Below, piece after piece: positions 23,470 to 35,492 of a DNA stretch of 64,000 bases. Both the position numbers and the translations under genes were made by a program. Positions within the stretch are counted from its first letter, which is position 1, and every line of letters starts with the position of its first letter. The notes under the pieces were generated by a model. It saw nothing but the letters and a program-made list of their open reading frames with translations, was not told where the DNA came from and did not search any database. This DNA comes from Scilla litardierei (taxonomy: Eukaryota > Streptophyta > Magnoliopsida > Asparagales > Asparagaceae), in contig CM061132.1 of NCBI GenBank assembly GCA_030789695.1, positions 151,350,597 through 151,414,596 of the forward strand, read 5' to 3'.

Positions 23470-23582
23470 AACGGGCGCAGCCCGCTGGCTGCAGCGGGTG
23501 CACGCCCGCTGCGCAGCGGGCGTGTCGCCCGCCTTAGCCTCCTTGGGCGGGCGCGCCCGCTAAGCTTAGCGGGCCCGCAACT
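23470..23582. repeat. GC-rich palindrome cluster CCCGCT..AGCGGG
   Basis: Contains perfect palindromes GCCCGCTGCGCAGCGGGC and GCCCGCTAAGCTTAGCGGGC, with GCGGGCGCGCCCGC between them and an imperfect CCCGCTGGCTGCAGCGGG before them. The cluster sits upstream of the TATA box. Confidence 0.85.
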
Positions 23583-23906
23583 TAAGTCAAATTTAGGTTT
23601 TTTGAAACCCCAAATGACGGCTACAGATTTTGATAATTTGCTCAACTTTGAGCAATTGTTTGAGGGGTCAAACGAAGTCGAAATTCGTCACCGTTGGTTC
23701 CTACGCGTTCACCATTCGAAGCTTTTCGAATTGATAGCTTATTTGGTGTCTGAAGTTTAATGTGCAAGGAGAATCAATTAGTTAAAGTTTTCATTTATGA
23801 AATGCTCCCTTTAACTTGAAAATAAGCCAAATTTGCTTAATTGTTTTTTCTAACTCTTGCGGAATGTCCCACATTGCTCGCAACGAGAGAGAGTGTGCCG
23901 ACTCCC

Positions 23907-23916
23907 TATATAAATA
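23907..23916 (+). promoter_or_regulatory. TATA box of the nested solo LTR
   Basis: TATATAAATA in a CTCCC...GGGG setting, followed at a typical distance by sequence that would be R-U5. Confidence 0.6.
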
Positions 23917-24523
23917 GGGGTGCACTCTCCTCGTTGAAAAACACACCAAGCCATCGATTGAGCAGCTCCAGAATTTTAGAGCAAGCTCGATCGACGACTA
24001 AAATCTCTCTCTCTTCCTGTTCTCTGGAGTAGTCCTAGCAAGACTACGAAGGGGGTTTGGATTCTTGATCTGGACATCTAAGACGCGGGTTCTTCTCAAG
24101 TGAAACTTTCTACCGCGTGTGATCGGCTCGGAGACGAAAGTCAGCTCGAGTGGATCGGTGCGACGGTGCGAGGCGGCTCAGGCGGTTCGAGTCAAGGCGG
24201 CTCGGCTACGAGGAGCTTCTGAAGACGGTGCAGTACATCTTACCTGCTCCAGGGCCAAGATTCCGGGTATGTGCTTAAGTAATTTGTAGTGTAGATTTAA
24301 TTAGCCGCTTTAGAGTAGATCCCTCTTGGGGTGGTCAGATCCACCCCAAGTTGGCATAGATCGGGCTGGGTTCTGGCTCCCCAGAGCCTAGCTAAATAGT
24401 TTAGCTAGTCTGAAAATTTTTGAATTTCCGTTTTCCGCTGCGCATTCGTGCCTCTGTGGTCCGTCCGACTTAGGACGGACACAGATCCGAGCTCTGGGGG
24501 TCCGCCAAAACCCCAACAACATA

Positions 24524-25835
24524 AACCAACGTCAACTGCCTTTAGACCTGACAGTTTACCTTCTGAACACAACTGTTTCATCCCCTTCTCACTCATGTGG
24601 CCAAGTCTGCAATGCCACAAGTCTGCATCTCTGTTTGCACCTGCAAGATCAATACTATTATGGTTGATAGTGGTCATATACAAAGTACCCTCCTTTGACC
24701 CTCGAGCTACCACCATGGCCCCTTTGGTTATCTTCCAAGCACCCGAGCCAAATGATAAATGATAACCCTCATCATCCAACTGTCCTACAGAAATCAGATT
24801 CCTCTTCAAACCAGGAATATGTCTCACGCCACGCAGTTGCCACACAGGTCCATTCGGTGTTTTGATCCGAACATCTCCCTTTCCTACAATCTTCAAAGGC
24901 TCATCATCAGCAAGATAAACATTTCCAAAATTTCCAGGGGTATAATTCTCCATTATCTCACTATCAGGACATGCATGATACGATGCTCCAGAATCCAAAA
25001 CCCACGATTCTAATGGACTGCACACACTCAAGATCAATGCATCATTGATCTCCTCTGATGCCACGTTTGCTGAGTTGTCAATCTTCTTTTCCTTCCTCGG
25101 TGCTTTACACTGATTCGAGTAATGACCCAGCTTCTTGCAATTCCAACACTCAATGGAACTCTTGTCTTTCCTCGACTTGCTCTTATGTCTTGACTTCGAT
25201 CTGCCTCGATTCCAATTCCTTGATTCTGATCTGCCTCTATTTTCTGTACTCAGAACTGATCCCGAAGTGATACCCGATTCTTTCCTGCGAATTTCTTCAC
25301 TTATAATCAGATCTCTTACTTCGTCAAACTTCAGTTTCTCCTTCCCTGCTGAAGCACTAACAGCAGTAACCGTACAGCTCCAACTTTCTGGTAGAGAGGA
25401 CAACAGAATTAAGGCTCTAACCTCATCATCAAAATCAATCCTAACTGAGCTTAATTGGGATGTTATCAGATTGAACTCATTTAGGTGATCAGCAACAACT
25501 TTGTTCTCCATCGTCTTTAGGTTGAAGAGACGCCGCATCAGGTGAACCTTGTTCGCTGCTGAAGGCTTCTCGTACATGTCTGCTAAAACCTTTAGTATGC
25601 CTTTGGTGGTTTTCTCCTTCGTGGTGTGGAACGCAACATTCCGCGAAAGAGATAGACGCACCACGCTCATCGCCTTCATGTCCAACACATTTCATTCTTC
25701 GTCTTTCATCTCTTTCGGCTTATCCTCCAGAGGTTGCCACAAATCTTTACCATAAAGATAATCTTCGATCTGCATCCTCCAAAACCCATAATCCGATCCG
25801 TCAAACTTTTCAATCGTTGTTTTTTCTCCACCCAT
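24524..25835 (-). pseudogene. Copia-B gag, protease and preintegrase
   Basis: ATG at 25835 lies 26 bp from the primer site. The gag domain (FDGSDYGFWRMQ ... LLSSLPESW) is followed by CWNCKKLGHYSNQC (CCHC knuckle), the protease motif WVLDSGASYHACPD, and the HHCC preintegrase block (LWHCRLGHMSEKG). A TGA at 25692-25694 interrupts gag after 47 codons, where relatives have Trp (EEWNV). The reading frame is otherwise open to the solo-LTR junction at 24523. Confidence 0.85.
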
Positions 25836-25860
25836 CGTATCTGATTCCACCTAACCCGGT

Positions 25861-25872
25861 GCTCTGATACCA
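25861..25872 (-). other. Copia-B primer binding site
   Basis: Minus-strand TGGTATCAGAGC, complementary to initiator Met-tRNA, two bases from the 5' LTR. Confidence 0.85.
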
Positions 25873-25874
25873 AT

Positions 25875-26492
25875 TGTTACGCAATAATACGATGATAAAA
25901 AACAATCGAAAGAAAAACAACAAAAGAAAGACACTGAATTGTTTACCCAGTTCGTCCGAAGACTACGTCTGCGGGCGCCGCCAAGCCAGGGATTCTCTAC
26001 TAATTTGATGAGATAAGATTACAGATTACACATGATGCTACAATGGACGCAACCCTCGAATAATACCGCACAAAGAAATTGAGGACGCAACCTCAAAAGA
26101 TTAATGAGCAGCACTCATCGCACAAACACTCTTTTCTCAAAAGAAAACCTCAGTTCAAAAAACACCTCTTGCCTTTTTTTAATACAGAGAGCATTTAAAA
26201 AAAGCACAGAGGCTATAACCCAATGTCTACCCTCATTAACGCACAGAGCCTCAATGCCCCAAATGCACACAGAGCCTCAACACCAAAAAGCACTAACGCA
26301 CAGTGCTCCCCCAAAAAAAACTAATTCTGTTTTTATTTAGCCTCAACCGCCGAACAATGTTTCAACCCAACTCGATGCGGATTGATGCAAATCGCAACCA
26401 AATTTTGTTGATCAGAGGAGATCGCAACTCCTACCCTTCCAAATCGCAACTGATTCCGGCCGGCTGATTTGTTCAGGCTCCAAATCCCAACA
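25875..26492 (-). repeat. Copia-B 5' LTR
   Basis: 618 bp, TG...CA, aligned with 18815-19432. Scattered substitutions (for example around 25994 and 26043) show moderate age. Confidence 0.9.
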
Positions 26493-26639
26493 AAAAACTC
26501 TTGGGAAAATAAAACTGCACTGCAGTTTTGGGCCGGTAGTGTAGTATGCAGGTCTAGTCTAGTTGCTATAGTAACCATGCAAATATTTCATTTTGTTGCT
26601 ATTGCTGTTCTAAAATGAAAATCAAGGGAAGGTTTTGTT

Positions 26640-27120
26640 TAGGATTATGGAGTTTTTAAATACCCGCGGGGGGGGCTTGAGGATGAAAAATTAGGGCTTT
26701 GATAAAATTATAGGACTTGAATCCCGGATGTATGAGGAACACATGGAGATTTTTCGGATCTCATGCTCAAGAAACCAAGCCCACTTGTGCCTCTCACGTT
26801 TAAGATTTTTTAAACGGCAAACTATATTTTCACAACCCTAAATTTTATTCAATAACTTCCTTCAATAATCTAAATTTTTTACAATAAGGTTATATTTATA
26901 GGTAAAATAAAGACTAATTTAATTTATATTCAATTTCTTAAATAGAATCAAGACTCTAAATAAAAGAGTTTCTTAGAATATGAAATTAAAAAAAGACTCA
27001 AATTTCTTTTGAAACGAAAACTCTAAAATGACTCGAATAGCAAGTTCCAAAAGGACTCAAAGACCAGAATACAAAATTGACTCAAACACTAAATGACTAA
27101 TCTGAATCCAAATTGGATTT
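26640..27120. repeat. Diverged third copy of the 9400 repeat family
   Basis: Segments such as 'gcctctcacgtttaagatttttt', 'taaggttatatttatagg' and 'aatacaaaattgactcaaac' parallel 9290-9800 in order. Divergence is clearly greater than between the other two copies. It also covers the part left of 9400 ('attagggctttgataaaatt'). Confidence 0.6.
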
Positions 27121-28886
27121 GCATTGGTGTCTTTACCTAAAACTAAGCCGCTAAATATCACATTTGTTTCATCACTCAAAACATAAGTGCCAACAATTCT
27201 ATTAACCTTGTCCAATATTTCTCTCGCACCCTTTTTATTCTCTTCACTTGTGTTGATAAAGCTATCCCAAATGCTGATATTTTTATAGGCACTTAAACCT
27301 TTGAAGCACCAAAAATGTCTGTTTAAGCAAGTCCTGGACTTGTACATGAGCAAAAGATTTGCCATACGAACCCTAAGCAATATTGGCTTGAAAGGATGTC
27401 TCCAGAGGTGGTAACAATGGAGCTATGAAGTGAGGAAAGTATCCTTGTATGTTTCAGTGCCATCGTATGCATGGATATTACATCTAGATGTATGTGTCGT
27501 AAATTTGCAATGCAGCTGTTGACATATTCATTGTGTATGGGGATGCATCAGCTATCCTGTTTAGTCTTAGAAAATAAGATTCATCATTCAATTTTTTTAA
27601 CTCAATATTTTAAATGCTAATCTTCTTACTTTGTTACTAATGGATAGTGTTTATGGCATTATGCAAGCCGCTATCGAGATATATCACTTAAAGATTCATT
27701 TTATAATCTGCATTTGACTTTGATGCATTTTATTGAGTATTTTAGGTGTCCATTATATTATAAGTGTCATTCTGTGGATGGGAGGGCACATTCGTGAATC
27801 CATGCTGTATTGTCACGGTTGTCCAACATTTGTTGTCTTGCTTGGCCCATTTCATCTGACTATATGTATCTATCTCCATGAAATATAGGCACCGAAACCT
27901 GTAAGTCATAGGATGAGAAGACTACTGGACCCCTTCTATTGTGCAAGCCATCTTCGAATGATAGAACGGAAAAAGATGGAAGAGAGGAAATATATTATCG
28001 TGGGCACCCAATGTGTACTAGTTTTTATTGTATTGTCTGGAGTCATGATTCTATATCCACACCTAGCCTAACTTCAGTGATTCTAAAGTCTTGCTTTTGC
28101 ATTAAATGACACCTTTTTCAACCACTGAAAATAACTGTTTTCATGTAACTGCATGATGTATGTGTAATTTCAGTATAACAGATCGAATAGTTCATGGGAT
28201 GACCTACTATAGGGTTGCCAAGAAGCTTGGTTTGAGAACTGTTTTAAAAGAAATAATATATGTATTGGTAAAAATGAAAATATCATGCACTGCTTCTCAC
28301 GATACTACACGAACGGAATGTATCATGCCTTTCGTCGTTAGGCTAAAAAGATTCACACTCTTGACTAAAATGCGCTCAGCGTCAATTAGTTACACTACAT
28401 GTATACGTATTAAAACTAATAATGAGCGACAATAGTAATGATGGTAACAAGGACAGGTAACAATGAAAGGGATGAACATGTAGACAAAAAGATAATCTGA
28501 GTGCATACAGATAATATTTAAGGAAGACTCACATATTGAGTTTGTTCTTTAGTGGAGTCTTACTTTGCAACTTGTCCTTCGTATCTAACATATATTTCAA
28601 AATAAAAGAAAGAAAATAAAAAAATACATCACCGAGTAGAGTGCTTAGGCAAGTTTCCTGATACAATAAAATAACATATCCAGTATAATGAATATAGAAA
28701 ATAGAGTAGCACGTCAATGAATAACAAATAGCATGAAAGGGGAGCAAGAGAGAGTGTGTTTTGAGGCCTTTTCATTTTATTTAAGAGATGTATGAAAGGG
28801 GGGTTACATGGAAAGGTGTCATGTGCGAGAAGGGAAAGAATGAGGAGTGGAGAGTGGGGGAATGGGTGGAGACACGCACGGGAGCC
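27121..28886. other. Intergenic DNA, nothing recognised
   Basis: AT-rich sequence. Open frames of 107 codons (27057-27380, minus) and 91 codons (28160-28435, plus) have no recognisable domains. Confidence 0.5.
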
Positions 28887-29560
28887 TTGGTTGTAAGGAC
28901 CCTGTGCTATGAGGAAAACACTAAAAGTGTGGGTTGAATAGTGTTTATAAAATTAAAGAGAAATTATGCCTAATTAAAATCCTAACCAACAATAATGCAG
29001 AAATAATATGAAACAACAAATTGAACAAAGCAAACACAAGATATTCAAGTGTTCGGATTACCCAAGTCAAACCCGACTTGTTCCCGGTAATCCTACGTCC
29101 CTACCATCTGGGATACCACCCAGATACTCAAGCTAAAACCCTATTTTGAGTTTTCCTTGCAACCCGCTTGTAGAAACCATACATGTGTAATCAATACAAC
29201 TATTGATGTCCTTGATTCGCCCAACCTGGGATCAAGCAAACCACTCTCACAAACCGAGAGCAAATCACAATATAACGAAAGTTATGAAATATGAAATCAC
29301 ACTTACAAACTCATATGCATTGAAGTGTAGTACTTGAAGTGAGGAGTGAGTGGAGTGCGTTGATCTCTTCCTTGAAGAGAGAAAAGCCCTTGCACTTGTC
29401 TTCACCAAAGCTAGATGATGAGAATTGACTCTAGTTAGAAGACAAGATTAGATTTGGAGTTTTAGGGTTTTTGGATTGAGATTGAGAGCAAGAGAGCTTA
29501 GATGAAATCAATGGAGTCTAGAGTTTAGATCATTTGCCCTCAATGAAACAGTAGAACTCC

Positions 29561-29568
29561 TATTTATA
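29561..29568 (-). promoter_or_regulatory. TATA box, SIRE-type LTR
   Basis: Minus-strand TATAAATA. The same box is at 59528-59535 in the other LTR. Confidence 0.5.
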
Positions 29569-29754
29569 AGCTCTCTCAAAACCCCCAAACGTTTTCCCAA
29601 AATCCTCAACAGAATTCGTTGGAAAAGCCCCAACGGATTGAAAATACAGTCAGGACAGGCGATTGATGAAGAACCAACAGGCCCCTACTGCACTGTGTCA
29701 GAGGGTATGTGTGAAAGTACAAACGGTAACTATTCACGTAGGACATGTGACTGC

Positions 29755-30435
29755 TTAAGGTTGGACATGCGCCTGACTAACATACATGCGCCTGATAAAC
29801 CAAAGGCAGGCGTCTGTGTGACAGAAGCGCGTAAGTTCACAATTTCATGAATTTGGGAAATCAAATGATATGCGACTGATGTGGTATCCAAGGCGCCTGT
29901 GCCATGGGCAGGCGCCTGTAAAACCAAAGACAGGCGTCTGAATGCACACATGCGAAACTTGTCAAAATGAGAATTTTGGATAAGTATGGACATGCAGCTG
30001 TAGTGGAGTTGACTGACGCATGTGCCATGTGCAGGCGCCTGTAGTACCAAAGACAGTCGCCTGAAAGTTCACAAGTGCGAAAGTTGACAAATTGGGAATT
30101 TGGTTAAGATGATACAAGCGATTGATTAACAAGTCACATGCGCCTGAACTATAGATAGGCGCATGTACTTTGTACATTAGTCACTTGTTTGGAAGTAAAG
30201 ATTGAAAGCCCATAAACCTATCAAAAGTGTGCATTTTAGACGACTGAAGAACAAAACACATGCGCCTGTCTAGAGAGAGACAGTCGCCTGGATTTTGAGC
30301 AGTAGTCGGCTGTTTGGAAGTAAAGACTAAAAGCCCAAAAACATATCAAAAGTGTGAATTTCAGACAACTAAAGAACAAAACACATGCGCCTGTCCAGAG
30401 ACAGTCTTCCGGACAGTCGCCTAGATTTTGAGCAG
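29755..30435. repeat. Palindrome array CAGGCGCCTG in the SIRE-type 3' LTR
   Basis: Repeated intact or decayed copies of AGGCGCCTG or ATGCGCCTG lie at intervals, often in pairs around 'ccaaagacaggcg'. The corresponding array in the 5' LTR is at about 59740-60250. Confidence 0.8.
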
Positions 30436-30859
30436 CAGTCGGCTGTCAGACATCCAGAATGGACACCTTAGGATTTTATGATTTACAGTCCTAGGAAATG
30501 AATTCTAAGGGTTTCCTAGGACATATTGAATGATGTTTGTGTGCTCCAAGATTAACTATACTTCAAGGCTACAATCTAAAAGAAAGAAACAAAAGAACAA
30601 AAAGATTTACATTGAGTTTAAAGCTTCTTTTCTTTCGCTTGATTGAAGTTGAAGTCATTGAGTCTTCTTTCTTTGAGTCTTCTTTCTTTGTCTTGATCCC
30701 TCGATCATCTCTTTGAACTTTGATTGATCTTGATTGTCATTCATTGCAATTGATCTTCATGATTGAATTTGGCAATGAATTAATTGTGGAGGGAATTAGT
30801 CACAAGTATTTATGTTTGCTTATCATCAAAACCAAGTAGGTAGAAGTCAATACTCAACA

Positions 30860-31468
30860 TCCTCCCCCTTTTGGTGATGAAAAACAATTATAAACATAAA
30901 TAAATAATTGTGCTTTAAAAATACTTACTCCCTCTACATAGATGCCAATCAAGTTAGTCAATAGAGATATGTGCATCATATGATCAATTAAACAAAGAGT
31001 ATGATATGAGTGACATGGAATGAATTCGAAGTTTTTGAATTTAGGATTTTGAATCTAAATTCATTATATCTTACTTCCTCTGAATCTAATGATATATCAA
31101 TATTAGATTCAACATTATGTTTAGCTTCTCATTAGCACAAAACTATGAGTTTGTTTATTTCTCTCCACTTATGGCATTATCCAAAAAGTGGGAGTAGAGA
31201 AACAACAACTGGTGCTAAATAAAAAAGAAAACAACATGGGAGTATAAAGAGTAGGATATGTATTAATGTGAGACCAAATGAAAAACAAGAATGCATGAAG
31301 GTGTATCACAAAAATACTTATCAAAATCATCAAAAACATATAGTTGACTAGAGGAAGAGAAGTCCAATAGCAAATTCAATAATGAATACGTTGCAACATT
31401 CAACATATATTATTAAGAGCACAAAGAAGAGACAATACCACACAATAGAATAATAAGCCAAAAGTGCA

Positions 31469-31520
<52 letters not shown>

Positions 31521-31706
31521 CAAAACATGGAGTACAAAAAGATATGCCAACTCCATACATCAAGAACAGCACAGTCACAACATGAAGTATCAACATCCAA
31601 ACATTCATACAACATACTACATCACATAGCTAACATCACACTAACATAAAGACACTCAAACCCTAACAAAAAAATAAGACCTAAGGTGAGATATCTCCAA
31701 AATGCA
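30860..31706 (-). other. SIRE-type 3' internal noncoding region with polypurine tract and (CA)n
   Basis: Begins with the polypurine tract (plus sense 'tcctcccccttttggtgatg'). A (CA)n microsatellite lies at about 31469-31517. No coding signal. Confidence 0.7.
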
Positions 31707-32544
31707 TCAAGGATCAAGCTGGACAATGGAGGAGGAAGCCTCAGGAGCTCTCATCTCTACAGTGAAGTCCTGAGTCTCCATCTCTGAGGTGGAAGCAGCA
31801 GCAGGAGGAGTCTTGACAGAAGGAGTGAACCTGAGTGGCATCAGCAAGCTCAGCAGCAACAGATGGAATATCATCAGCAGGAATCTGAGTGACGTCAGCA
31901 GGAGCAGCAGTCTGAGTAACAGCAGGAGGAATAGAAACAACCTTGGAAGGGTGCAACAGGGAATGGAGGGTGGAAGGCACTGGTAAACCCTGATGCTCAA
32001 AGGCAGTGCTGAGCATCTCTAGCATCAGATTCACCTTCTTATCCAACTTGATAAAGAATGGGTCCAGAGGTGATGGAAATGATGATAAAGATGGAATGGA
32101 ATTTACAACTGGAAACACTAAAGAGGAGGGCTTAGAAATAGCTTGCCTCTTCTTGACTGCAATCTGCAGAGCTGAAGATGACTTCAGCTTAGCAGACTCA
32201 TCCAAGAGAGGACCCAGAGGAACTGACTCATAAGATGCAAGATCAATCTTGACATGACGAAAGACAAGGGTCAAAATACAGCTGTATGGGAGGTGAGACA
32301 AAGTAGGGGTGATCTCAACGTGGTCCATCATATCCAAGATGACTCTAGCCCAATTTACATCCATGCCAGAATGGATGGCATACATGTATTTTAGGATGTC
32401 ATGAGATGGCTGATCTGATGATCCAGATTTTGGGAGGATATTAGATTCACAACGTGGTGGACTGCCCACCCACGTTTGGAGAACATGCTAGTCTTCACCC
32501 TGAGGTGAGAATAGGAGGAATCACTCTAAACATGTCTTGGAGAA
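31707..32544 (-). pseudogene. SIRE-type env-like ORF, C-terminal part
   Basis: Open frame 31741-32469 includes ILPKSGSSDQPSHDILKYMY and HSGMDVNWARVILDMM, which resemble the conserved core of the plant 'envelope-like / putative plant transposon protein' found between pol and 3' LTR in SIRE elements. A low-complexity Pro/Ala/Thr tail follows, with a frame change near the end. Its N-terminal part lies beyond the nested element, at 38675-39322. The envelope label is historical; no membrane function is shown. Confidence 0.55.
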
Positions 32545-33498
32545 TGGTGGGCTCCGAAAAGGTGCTCTCTCTCAAGTGCAAGAGTCCGTACAAGTAGTAA
32601 AATCTGGGAGTCCAGATGTCGAATCCACGGGAAGAAATCTGTTGCAACCACAATTCAAATCAAATAGAAATCCTACGGAAAGAAACTAAACACTTTTAAT
32701 GGTGGTGGCGATGATGGTGATGTGAACACGTGAACAATATAAACAAGGGAATTCGTGTATGAAAATACCTATATAGAGTATGCACATGGTATGGGTTCGT
32801 TAGGATCAACGATTCGTATTAATTTGGTTGATAGGTATAATGCACTGAATTCTCCTTTTGGGAGCAACTCATCGGAAAATACCCAATATAACTCAATGAA
32901 TTCTCCTTTTGGGAGCAACTCATCGGAAGATGCCCTTTTGGGGGTTAAAACACGATATTCAAAAAGATCGCCGCTAAGATTATAATACGATATGAAACTC
33001 TCTTTTGGAGAGATCAAAACTACGGTATGACACTCCCTTTTGGGGAGATCAAAACTCACCCTTTTGGGGCGATCATCAACTAAATCAATTCTTTTGGAAT
33101 CTGAAAAAGTCGATTTACGAACAAAGATTACAATTTTAGCGGCGTTTAACGATTTAGCACGAGGAATACAATCAAATAAACACAAATAATATCCCCTAAC
33201 TACTCCATACCATGCACAACAGAGATTTAGCTACTCATAATGCAAGAATAAACAACTTTCATAGCCAAATACTTCAAGTTCATAGCAAAATACAATAGAA
33301 AACACCAAAATACGGGGTTTGAGTTAAAGAAAATATCACCAATTCTCCTTGAAAAGACTTCAAACTCTCTGGAAATAATAAAACAAGCCTCTGGAATTTT
33401 ACAGAATTTTTCAGGGGGAGAGTACGGCTCCTAGAGCCTCCAATACGCCCAAAATACGCCCCAATCTGCTTGAATACGCCCAAAAAACCCTAAATACG

Positions 33499-33509
33499 CT
33501 TATATAATA
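33499..33509 (-). promoter_or_regulatory. TATA-like box, gag-only LTR
   Basis: Minus-strand TATTATATAAG, repeated at about 37700-37711 in the other LTR. Confidence 0.4.
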
Positions 33510-33904
33510 GGCTTGCGGGTTTGGGTTGTGCTATCGGATCTAAACCCGCATCAAAATCATACCCGAATTGATCTGAGCCGCTCATCTCGAGCGGGGTAAA
33601 CGAGAACCGTTGATCAAATGCGGGATTAAATATGGGATCGACACGTGTCCACTCTTATTGGGTTTAAATTTCGAATTCGTCTCACCCGCATCCGCTCTCC
33701 GTATCGAACTCGGAGTTAACACACGCCGTTCGATTGAAGCGCGGGCTGGCCGATGGATGCCGCATGTCCCCCGCTCGAACGAACTCGCATCTTCTCTTTC
33801 AAATTGCGGGAGCGAAGGTGACCGTTAGATGAGGCGGCAACTCCACGGATGGCGTACGTGTGCTCAATGCCGCTTCCGTCTGCGTTCGTGCGGGTTAATT
33901 TTGC

Positions 33905-34065
33905 GCCGTTTGATCTCGATCGAACGGTTTGTATGGAGCCACGTCGCCGCTTGTAGAGAGCATCTCCTGGCCATCGGATTCGAATCCGACGGTGTAAACT
34001 CCGCTTCAGCCCCGCGTCTTTCGTCTGATCGTGGCCGTTCGATCGCGATCGAGCGGCCACCAAAA
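33905..34065. repeat. Palindrome cluster in the gag-only LTR
   Basis: Three palindromes of 22-26 bp, cores TTCGATCTCGATCGAA, GTCGGATTCGAATCCGAC and TTCGATCGCGATCGA. They recur at 38110-38265, where the first two are perfect. The middle one spans 38175-38196. Confidence 0.8.
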
Positions 34066-34463
34066 ATACGCATTGACAGCTTCTGATCGTCGTCCGATGG
34101 AGCGGGAATGGCCAGATTAGCGCCACGTGTCGCTATTTGATTGGCCGGCGACCGTATATTTCGTATTTTGAGTGTATTTCCCCATTTAATTGGTATTCTG
34201 CATTCAAAAATACATAGAAATTAGCACAGATCTCAAAAAATACAAATAAATAGTCGTTGGAATCGTGAGATCGAGACCAAGCTAGGAAAAATATAAAAAG
34301 TGCAGAAATACTTCGTTAATTGCTGTTTTGTGCTCAAATAGTGTGTTGTCTCTAATAAATAAATGTGTAGAAAATACGTATGAATTAGAGATAAATTTAG
34401 CATCATGTGAACACAAAATAGGGCTAAATGGGGGGTTAAATATGTAATATTGAACCCGAATCA

Positions 34464-35492
34464 CACACCCCCAACTAGCGATTTACTAGTCTCTAGCAAA
34501 AATAGTGATGAATACGGTTGATTAATAAAACAATAAGTTCTTACGAATTGCTCATGGCATGGCTCAATAATACGCATTCCAACATGGTCTTGACCATTAA
34601 TATACTCATCCATGAACAAAATCAATCACATGATATTTTCTCTAATTTAGAATGAATAAATAACATACAAGCATCGTTTTGCGCAAAGCGAAACTATAAC
34701 ACGTCGTTTTTCTCTAGTTTTCTTGTTTCCAAGGAATTGGCCTATCAAAACAATCATCTAAGACATGGGTATTGAAGTAGCTTAGTATGTTCACCTTTTC
34801 TTTTCTTTTATTCGTTCCGCGTAACGCGCATCAAGCAACATTCGCAGAAAAAAGTATAACTTGGATCGCTCCATCAAATGAGTGAGTTTCCTGTCAATGG
34901 CTCCCAAATCAGACGATAATAGGGCATTAGGTCAAAAAGGACCCCTTGGACTGTACTACTCGAGCCAACCAAATTATTTATTAATGATATACATATTCAT
35001 TCATTTTTCTTCATTCCTCATTTTTCATTCTTTTCTTTTCTTTTCTTTTTTCTTTGTAAGCAACTCAACACCCATATTTTCAAACATAAACATTAACGAC
35101 CATGGCCAAATTCCTCTTCAACTTGAAAACTATTCTAATGAATCGTGTATACTTAAGCTTTTTCATCACATTAGCATGCATGAAATATATTCAAACTGTT
35201 TCGAGATATTAATCATGGAAATTGAAAGTTTTCATGAATAGTATATTAATGGTAATTCCATGAAGGAAAAATAATCAACTCAAGCCATAAAAATTTTTAG
35301 AACTCAATTAACGTATAATCATCCGCATTTGAGGCATATGAAAGAGTTTTAAATGATGAGATTTGATGATTTATTCTTTTAAAAAAAATACTAAGGTCTC
35401 ATACACACCCCCCAACTAAAGATGGACATTGTCCTCAATGTCGGAAGAGGTACGAGTTTATTCAAGCAAGCAACCTAGAAAGCATATAAAAA
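34464..35492 (-). other. Gag-only element, 3' noncoding region with duplicated polypurine motif
   Basis: The polypurine-like AGTTGGGGGTGTG beside the LTR has a second copy, TAGTTGGGGGGTGTG, at 35405-35419. The second copy lies next to the hairpin GACATTGTCCTCAATGTC (35425-35442). A 'cattgaggacaatgt ... ttggggg' combination is a recurrent feature of Athila/Tat-type elements. Confidence 0.6.

Larger units (their letters stand above)
22179..24518 (+). mobile_element. Solo LTR, 2340 bp, nested in Copia-B integrase
   Basis: Begins TGTAGGAGAATATGTGCCC and ends CCAAAACCCCAACA. It is flanked by ACATA on both sides (22174-22178, 24519-24523). No coding region, primer site or polypurine tract is inside. 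A TATA box on the plus strand (23907-23916) gives the orientation. Family not recognised. The open frame at 23284-23760 lies over the GC-rich palindromes and is not a credible gene. Confidence 0.85.
18815..26492 (-). mobile_element. Copia-B: Copia retrotransposon with 618-bp LTRs
   Basis: LTRs at 18815-19432 and 25875-26492 (TGTTACGC...CCCAACA) differ by roughly a few percent. The target duplication AAAAA flanks both sides (18810-18814, 26493-26497). The order on the minus strand is 5' LTR, primer site, gag, protease, integrase, RT, RNase H, polypurine tract, 3' LTR, which is the Copia order. A 2340-bp solo LTR splits the integrase. At least three nonsense codons inactivate the polyprotein. 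Confidence 0.9.
28892..30859 (-). repeat. SIRE-type 3' LTR, 1968 bp
   Basis: Longer than its partner (1849 bp), mainly because of differences within the CAGGCGCCTG array and its surroundings. TATAAATA lies on the minus strand at 29561-29568. Confidence 0.9.
32545..34463 (-). repeat. Gag-only gypsy element, 3' LTR
   Basis: On the minus strand it starts TGATTCGGGTTC, preceded by the polypurine-like AGTTGGGGGTGTG (34464-34476). It contains several hairpin-forming motifs around 32850-33075 (CTCCTTTTGGGAG, CTCTCTTTTGGAGAG, CTCCCTTTTGGGGAG) and palindromes around 33905-34065. Confidence 0.9.

Noticed and set aside
23284..23760. 158-codon plus-strand frame and 125-codon minus-strand frame
   Set aside because: They lie in a solo LTR over GC-rich palindromes; mirror frames on both strands and no domain.
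27057..27380. 107-codon minus-strand frame
   Set aside because: Starts within a dispersed repeat and has no recognisable domain or neighbouring exon; kept as noncoding.
31469..31517. (CA)n run with Cys-Val repeat translation
   Set aside because: Ordinary microsatellite within retroelement noncoding DNA.
33610..34126. Frames on both strands, repeated at 37812-38330
   Set aside because: They are LTR sequence of the gag-only element, produced by palindromes; not genes.
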